Source: Peromyscus leucopus
Taxonomy: Eukaryota > Chordata > Mammalia > Rodentia > Cricetidae
Assembly (NCBI RefSeq): GCF_004664715.2
Contig: NC_051070.1
Location: forward strand, 44,836,456-44,900,455
Direction: 5' to 3'
DNA: 64,000 nt
This document shows, in pieces, positions 55,251 through 64,000 of this stretch. A program made the position numbers and the translations under genes. The first letter of the stretch is position 1; each line of letters opens with the position of its first letter. The notes under the pieces are model-generated. The model saw only the letters and a list, made by a program, of their open reading frames with translations. It did not search any database and was not told the origin of the DNA.

Positions 55251-56219
55251 CCTTTCTATCTGTAGTTCCACACAGGTAGATTCAACTAATGACAGATCAA
55301 AATCCTGCAGGCAAAATAAATCATGTCTGTATTGAAAACTCGGGCCTTTCTTGTCATTATTCCATAACCAACCCGCTGTCGTAACTACTGACTTTACGTT
55401 TGGCATTTACAAGCCTTCTAGAGAGGATGTAAATTATGTCAGCGAGCCTGAGTAGGCTACATGCAAATATACCACGCCAGCTTGCATTTAGAACTTGGGT
55501 TCCTGCAGATTTTGGTGCCCATGGAGATTTTGGACATGATCCCAGTGGATACGGAGGAGTGACTGTGTGTCACAGGGTAGCTGGGGGGGACTAAATGAGT
55601 CAGGGCATGTTGGGTCCTCAGCACACTGCCTGGAACACAGTGCTCCTTGGTTCACCCAGTGACTCAGCCGGCACTGTGGAGAGCCATGGAGAACGATTCC
55701 CAGGCAGTGAAACTTAACGGTGACTGCCAGGCTGGATTCAGTGCTGCTTTGGGCTTGTACTTTCTTGTTTATTCTCTTTCTGCCTTAGGATGATATAACT
55801 ATTATCTCATGTGTGTAGGTGGGGAGAAGATAGCTTGTTTCGTCCACTGTCTGGGTCCACAGAGGAGAAAGAATTGTGTTGAGGGGTTAGACAAAATGGA
55901 ATGCCCCAGAGCCTTATCATGCTCAATTTAGATAGTGAGGAGAGCGGGGGTTTTAGACCAATAAGATTGAGCGGAATATCGAGGCTGCCATTGCATCCTA
56001 TTGGATAAAACTTTGGGGATCTGGGGAGCATGTGTGAGGTATATGAGAATCACAGGACTTCTGAGCAGACCGGGGTGGGCAGAACTTGGGGGATCTCATG
56101 GCTTCTGTCGCTAGTGTTAGTGTAATCTCTTGTAGCTATGTGGCAAAGAGAATTTATAAATGTAATTACCATTGATAATCAACTGACTTAAAGGCAAACA
56201 CTAACTCATGGGTTACCAC
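55251..56219. other. Unassigned DNA
   Basis: About 1 kb, no repeat or exon recognised. Open frames are below 75 codons. Confidence 0.35.
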
Positions 56220-56580
56220 CGGAGGCCAGAGGTAACCACAAGAGCCTTGATATCAGAAGAGGAGGACAAAAAAAGTCAGAAGGAGTCAAGTACAAGATGG
56301 ACTCAACCATTTCAGGCTTAGAGTTGGAAGGACCATATAAGAAAACAGCTCTTGCCAACAATACAGCTGAGCCAGGAACTCCATTCTCCTTTAGAACTAT
56401 CAGGTAAGAACCCAGCCAGCTGACACCCTGACTTTGGCTATGTGCGACCTCAAGCAGAACACTCAGCCTTGATCCCTGGATAGCTGATCTGCAGAACTGT
56501 GAACTGATGAATCAGGCTTGTTTCTAGCTGATGAGATTCGGGTGGGTTTGTTATGACTGCGCTAGAAAGCCAGCACATTG
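56220..56580 (+). mobile_element. MLT1-type MaLR LTR
   Basis: 'attctcctttagaactatca', 'cccagccagctgacaccctg', 'ctgatctgcagaactgtgaa' and 'gggtttgttatgactgcgct' follow the sense 3' half of MLT1 LTRs. The 5' boundary is uncertain. Confidence 0.62.
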
Positions 56581-59490
<2,910 letters not shown>

Positions 59491-59532
59491 GGGGAGGGAG
59501 GGAGAGAGGGAGGGAGGGGGAGAGAGAGAGAC

Positions 59533-59602
<70 letters not shown>
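59491..59602. repeat. (GGGA)n/(GA)n polypurine tract
   Basis: A GGGA-rich head (59491-59520) runs into about 40 GA units with two 'gaca' interruptions; over 110 bases of almost pure purine on the + strand. Confidence 0.97.
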
Positions 59603-59605
<3 letters not shown>

Positions 59606-60069
59606 ATGTGCCCCCATCACTGATGTCCATTGGCCTCTACGTCTGAACGGCAGACACAGTGAGCCCAGTTGCCCCATCCTCCTGCCGTCATACCTTCACA
59701 CAGTGATGGCCACGTTCCCATCGCACCGTGAGCCCCACAAAACCCTCCTTTCCTTAAGTTGCACTTCTTCAATATTTTGTTCCAGCAAAATGTCAACAGT
59801 GACTAATCCACCAGGTGTGTGGTTGGTGCTGAAAGATCTGAGGATGTGTTTCAAGGTTGAGCCCATAGTTCAAGGTTTACAATTTAGTACCTTGAAAATA
59901 TTAGAAACAGCTTGAGATGGATCCTGAAATAGGACTATGATTGTCACATATATCCATGACAGAGAGGTAGATGACTTGCTGAAACGTGAGTACGAGTAGT
60001 ATTTCTGTCTTCTCACATTAAGAAATACCAACACAAGGTCAGAGGACGTGTGTCTACCATGGCTTTGTA
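59603..60069. other. Unassigned DNA
   Basis: No element recognised. Confidence 0.35.
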
Positions 60070-60190
60070 CTAGATACTTCCATTGAGTTTATTTATCTCT
60101 TAGCCTTAGGGAAATTGTGGCTCTGAGGAGTTAAAAATCTCCTCTATGGTACAGCTGGGATTTGAATCCAGTCTATTGTCACATCACATT
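60070..60190 (-). mobile_element. MIR SINE, antisense
   Basis: 'ttagggaaattgtggctctg', 'aggagttaaaaatctcctct' and 'acagctgggatttgaatcca' match the antisense MIR order ('gaggttaag... acagctaggatttgaacccag'). Confidence 0.65.
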
Positions 60191-60757
60191 TATGTCCCCT
60201 TTTTCCTCACCTTGCAGTCATCCATGTGAATACTTGGCGGGAATCCATGAAGCTTCACGAAGGCTGCATGTGCCCCCAGCCTGTCTACGCCTCTTGTCTG
60301 CTGTCTATCTTCTTAAAGCTCCTATCGTGTGCGGTTCTTTCCGCACAGCTCTTCTGTCCCCACTCTTTTCCTCTAGAGAAGCGGGGTGTTACAATCAACA
60401 GACATTATTAGCATTTTATTTCATTGTTGGCTTCACCATGGTTTCTGACCTCCATACTCCCAATCTCTTTCCTTTAAGAGAACAGGAAACACCCCTTTAG
60501 CAACAGGATCGAGCCTTCCCTGGGCAAGCCAGTCCCTCCTCATATTGGAATGGGCAGGAAGGGAGCTATGGTTAGAATTCATGCAGGGCGTACTAGGCTG
60601 GGGATAGGGCTAAGCCATCCATAGGAGTGGTACCCGAGGATGGATCTGTCTCCTAGTTGCTTAAGATTTACATCCAATTCTGATCATTTGAACTCATAGC
60701 TAAATCTGCACATGTACCTTTCTTTCCCTTTCTATCTTTTGCTTGCTATGGGCAAGT

Positions 60758-60833
<76 letters not shown>

Positions 60834-61059
60834 GACAGGAAGCTAGATGAAGTTATAAATCTTCAAGATATCTCCAACCCCTATGACTCACTTATAGTGA
60901 TCCTAAAAGCTAGGATCCTAAAAGCTCTACAGCTTCCCTGAACATCGCCACTGGAGAAGTATTCAAACACATAGACCTAACCTATGGGAAATATTTCACA
61001 TCCGAATCATAACAATGGCTGTCTGCAGGACTGTGCTCCAGCAGAAGGTTCAGAATTAG
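60191..61059. other. Unassigned DNA with a GA tract
   Basis: The (GA)n tract at 60759-60832 is the only recognised feature. A small duplication 'ctaggatcctaaaagct' occurs near 60900-60928. Confidence 0.35.
60759..60832. repeat. (GA)n microsatellite
   Basis: About 36 GA units with one 'gagg' slip near the end. Confidence 0.96.
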
Positions 61060-61200
61060 GTCAGAGTTTGACTCTTCTGCCTGTGAGTATCTGACTGAGA
61101 CACAGGGCAAGATGTCTTTTCACCCTATTTCACAACTGGTTAAAATGGGAGGTAGTAATGTTTATTTACGGAATTGTTAGGGGGAATTCAACCAAAATAG
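61060..61200 (+). mobile_element. MIR SINE
   Basis: 'ctgactgagacacagggcaa', 'atttcacaactggttaaaat' and 'tacggaattgttagggggaa' follow sense MIR order; diverged. Confidence 0.55.
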
Positions 61201-62661
61201 ATTATTCAGAGCTCTTAAGTCCAGGATGTGGTGGCAATGAAAGTGCTTTTTATTAAATGACAGCTTTTCTTAGCATCACCAAGACCACGAATGTGACTTT
61301 CTTGACACCGGCTGCTCCATAGCCGAGCCCCCGGAAGTGCCAATTTCTCCCTCCCAGGCAGAGCAGGAGAATACACTGGATGCTTCCCTACTGTCTCCCC
61401 TCCAGTTCAGTAACTAGTTCTTCCTCTATTGCATGGGATGACACTCCCCATAGGAGGAATGTGTCAGGAGGACTGGCCCCAAGTTCAGGCTCAGAGATCT
61501 TCATCTGTCTACGGGGTCATCCCCGAGCTGTCCTCTTGGTGTTGGGACATTGTTCTTTTGGCGGTTTTGTTTGGATCAATCAAAACATTTCCCTCCTAAG
61601 GTTTCTGTTGACATTCGGTTGTCTCTCACTGGAGCATGTGCTCCCATCTGTCTCCCTTGCACATTCACATAGATCTGTCCAGGGAAAGTCTTTTAGGACT
61701 GGGGTGTGGGAATCACAGATTTTAACAAGAGAGAGCAGTCAACCTGGTGCCTTTCAGAGCAGCAGGCTTTAGTAGATTTGGAGGGGCCCAAATGAGCTCC
61801 GGGGAGACTGTGTCTGCTTCCCTGTTTGCTCTGGAAGCTCTGGTAGAGGGGGAGGTGAGCAAGAGGCCAGCCTGCCTTTCTCTAGTCTTCTGGAAGCCCC
61901 CCACACCCCTACAAATGAACAACTCACTTTAAGGGAAAACAAGAACACACGTTTAAGTTGCTCTGGGAAAAACTCCTGCAACGAAAAAGAAGTTGCAATA
62001 CGCTAGTGGGGGATGCCACCTAGGAGAGTTGAGGGGAAGCAGGGAAAAGGTGCCCCCTGGGCAGAGGAGGGTACCTTGCTGCTGTCCTTGAAAGAAGCCT
62101 GGTCTGGTAATGTTCTTTACCTGAGTGGCATGGGAATGCTAGGTCAGATAGACAGACAGATCAATGGACTGTTGGTCTCAGGCAGGAAGTAGACTTTATC
62201 TCCCAATCCTCCTCATCCTGTGTCTAAGGGCCTTCTCTCTTTGGGGGAGGAAGCAGAAGTCGTCTACCTGGGGCTTTCTTGAAGAATGCTGTCATAATAA
62301 TTTCCTTGGGGATGTTTCCTGTCACAGTGGGTGCTGGGTTCTTCTGTGGACACCTAAGAAAGGAGGCGGGTTAGATGTCAGCTGTGCTGGCCTGAGACAT
62401 GCTGCTGTGCTACCACCCTCTACTCAGACGCAAACTGCCAAGTGCCAGGCCGAGATGAACACTTGTGCTCAAGGTGAGAGGAAGAAGACAGCAAGGCATG
62501 AAAAGGTGAAGCCAGAGGGGCCGGGTGTCCAGATAACTAGTAACCAGTCCACAGACCGGAGTCCCTATGGGGTGACTATAACATTCACGTGACACTTAGG
62601 AATAGGGAGAGAGAGATGGATAGGTTCAAAGATAGATGGGTCATAGAGGAGAGATTAAAAT
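61201..62661. other. Unassigned DNA
   Basis: About 1.5 kb without recognised repeats. Frames of 130 (61380-61772) and 142 codons (62164-62592) on the + strand show no domain and no family resemblance, so no gene is called. Confidence 0.38.
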
Positions 62662-62674
62662 AAAAACAGATTTA

Positions 62675-62820
62675 GTTGGGTGGTGGTGGCGCACGCCTTT
62701 AATCCCAGCACTCGGGAGGCAGAGCCAGGTGGATCTCTGTGAGTTCAAGGCCAGCCTGGGCTACCAAGTGAGCTCCAGGAAAGACGCAAAGCTACGCAGA
62801 GAAACCCTGTCTCGAAAAAC

Positions 62821-62850
<30 letters not shown>
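62675..62850 (+). mobile_element. Near-consensus B1 SINE with perfect target duplication
   Basis: 'gttgggtggtggtggcgcac', 'gcctttaatcccagcactcg' and 'gaaaccctgtctcgaaaaac', with an uninterrupted A-run of about 29 bases. The identical 13-base flanks aaaaacagattta (62662-62674 and 62847-62859) form the target duplication. The segment 'ccaggaaagacgcaaagcta' is the cricetid-type B1 variant. The low divergence, retained CpG sites and intact tail suggest this is the youngest insertion in the window. Confidence 0.96.
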
Positions 62851-62852
<2 letters not shown>

Positions 62853-63028
62853 AGATTTAAAAAAAAAATGATCCTTCAGAAACATAGTTCAGACAACAAT
62901 AACTGGTCCAGACAGAGCCCTTTCTATGTAAGCGCTGGTGTCTAAATCCCTAGTGGTAGAGAGTATATTAGTGAAGCCTGCACATTGTAAGCACTTCGTT
63001 CTGTGGTTTTATATTTCCTTTTAACATT

Positions 63029-63029
<1 letters not shown>

Positions 63030-63069
<40 letters not shown>

Positions 63070-63107
63070 TATTGTGTATGTATATATGTATGTATTTGTG
63101 TGTGTGT

Positions 63108-63141
<34 letters not shown>
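63030..63141. repeat. (CAT)n, AT-rich spacer and (GT)n
   Basis: About 13 CAT units (63030-63069), a short 'tgtatatatgtatgtattt' spacer, then about 20 GT units (63098-63141) forming the antisense tail of the following B2. Confidence 0.95.
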
Positions 63142-63143
<2 letters not shown>

Positions 63144-63316
63144 CTGCAGATACCCGCTGAGGCCAGAACTGGCCAAAAGAGTGCCTTAGATCCTCTCTAG
63201 CTGGAGTTACAGGTAGTTGTGAGCTGCTAAACATATGTATGTGCTGGGAGGTGAACTCAAGTCTCCTGGCAGAGCAGCTAGTGCCCTTATACGCTGGGCC
63301 GTCTCTCCAGCCTCCC
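63142..63316 (-). mobile_element. B2/B3 SINE, antisense
   Basis: 'agctggagttacaggtagtt', 'gtgctgggaggtgaactcaa' and 'gctgggccgtctctccagcc' are the complement of a B2-class SINE, ending at its pol III-promoter head. Confidence 0.88.
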
Positions 63317-64000
63317 GTCACCAGTGCAAATGGACTGTTTATTAAATATTGTCAACACTGCTGTATAAACAAGATTTTGTAAATACTTGATTGTTTTAGT
63401 TGACAAGAGATAATGAAGACATAACTGGATTAGGAGTCTTAATAGCAGAGGTGCATATTCCTGTGTGTCTGCCTCCCTGATACCTAGCTCATTTGTGTTT
63501 TATTGAATTATCAACTTATCTATTGAAATCTGCTTCACTGTTCAGGTGTGCAAATCTATACACACATCATCATGGTGGCAAGATGGGACAGAGCTCTGTG
63601 ACCAGAGCTGTAGGGGTGGGGTACTGAGAGAACAGGAAATACACATGGCAACGATAGACTGGAGAGTCGGAAGATTTTTTTCAAGAAATACACAGGTTAG
63701 AAATTGGTGCTTTCTTGCCAAAAGCTAGGTGAGACTTTATAATCCTTCTTCCTACCACAATGGGACATTTAGGCAGTTGTTCTGTAGACCCATGTGAGCA
63801 AGTGTTTACAGCACTTGGGTAAATCACAGTCGCCATTCACGTGTATTGAAAAATTGTTACGTGTCACACTGGGGATGCTACACAGTTGTATCATTATACA
63901 GCTGGAATGCTTAAAGTAGCGAATAAGAGGCATGGTTGGAACCAAGAAAACACCACGGTCAGAACTGAGAAAGTAGCAAACAGAAATAGACACTATTAGA
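63317..64000. other. Unassigned DNA to the window edge
   Basis: No repeat family, exon or RNA gene recognised. Confidence 0.38.

Noticed and set aside
62675..62850. 7SL RNA or 4.5S RNA gene
   Set aside because: The match is to the B1 SINE, which derives from 7SL RNA. The poly-A tail and target duplication show a retrotransposed copy.
63030..63141. CRISPR-like or regulatory array from regular short repeats
   Set aside because: The repeats are simple CAT and GT microsatellites in a mammalian genome, with no spacers.

Overview
The window looks like nuclear DNA from a rodent, most likely a cricetid (hamster, vole or deer-mouse group). The evidence is the repeat set: B1, B2/B3, B4 and ID SINEs, rodent L1 3' ends, ORR1-like MaLR LTRs, older mammal-wide repeats (MIR, MLT1, MER5/MER20-like hAT relics, L1M), and many (CA)n, (GA)n and (CT)n microsatellites. 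The cricetid placement rests on B1 copies whose right half reads 'ccaggaaagacgcaaagcta', or a relative of it, where the mouse-type B1 has 'ccaggacagccagggcta'. It also rests on repeated solo LTRs that resemble the mys/MYSERV class. That placement is inference from memory of the families.

I could not support any intact protein-coding gene, functional RNA gene, CpG island promoter or CRISPR/prokaryotic feature. The open frames are mostly short and fall in repeats or in unremarkable sequence. The one gene-like object is a degraded hAT-type transposase-derived pseudogene at about 3568-4115 (+). It keeps a 'YLADIF' block and a C-terminal 'LCEAGFS' dimerisation block in one frame, broken by several stops and a frameshift. 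The longest open frame of the window (206 codons, antisense, 3480-4100) overlaps this relic and is probably its shadow.

Layout: 1-10.9 kb is a dense pile of retroelements around the hAT relic, including two opposed L1 3' UTRs (2240-3148 + and 7060-7930 -), several solo LTRs, and an LTR nested in another LTR (9908-10848). From 10.9 to 20 kb, isolated SINEs, MLT1, ORR1-like LTRs and an L1M fragment sit in mostly single-copy-looking DNA. The 19-28 kb stretch is the most repeat-poor part, interrupted by one B1 with a clear target-site duplication. From 28 to 46 kb there are scattered MaLR LTRs, MIRs, an L1 3' end, two mys-like solo LTRs and two hAT-Charlie relics. From 46 to 55 kb there is a mosaic dominated by two antisense L1M 3' regions, one carrying three nested SINE insertions, plus a B1-containing chimeric repeat at 53757-54255. 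From 55 to 64 kb there are MIRs, an MLT1, long GA/CT/CA tracts and a near-consensus B1 at 62675-62850.

No set of genes acts together here. The window is best read as intergenic or deep intronic DNA shaped by successive retrotransposition. Repeat family names are pattern matches from memory and were not checked by alignment, so boundaries are good to roughly 10-30 bases unless a target-site duplication is cited.
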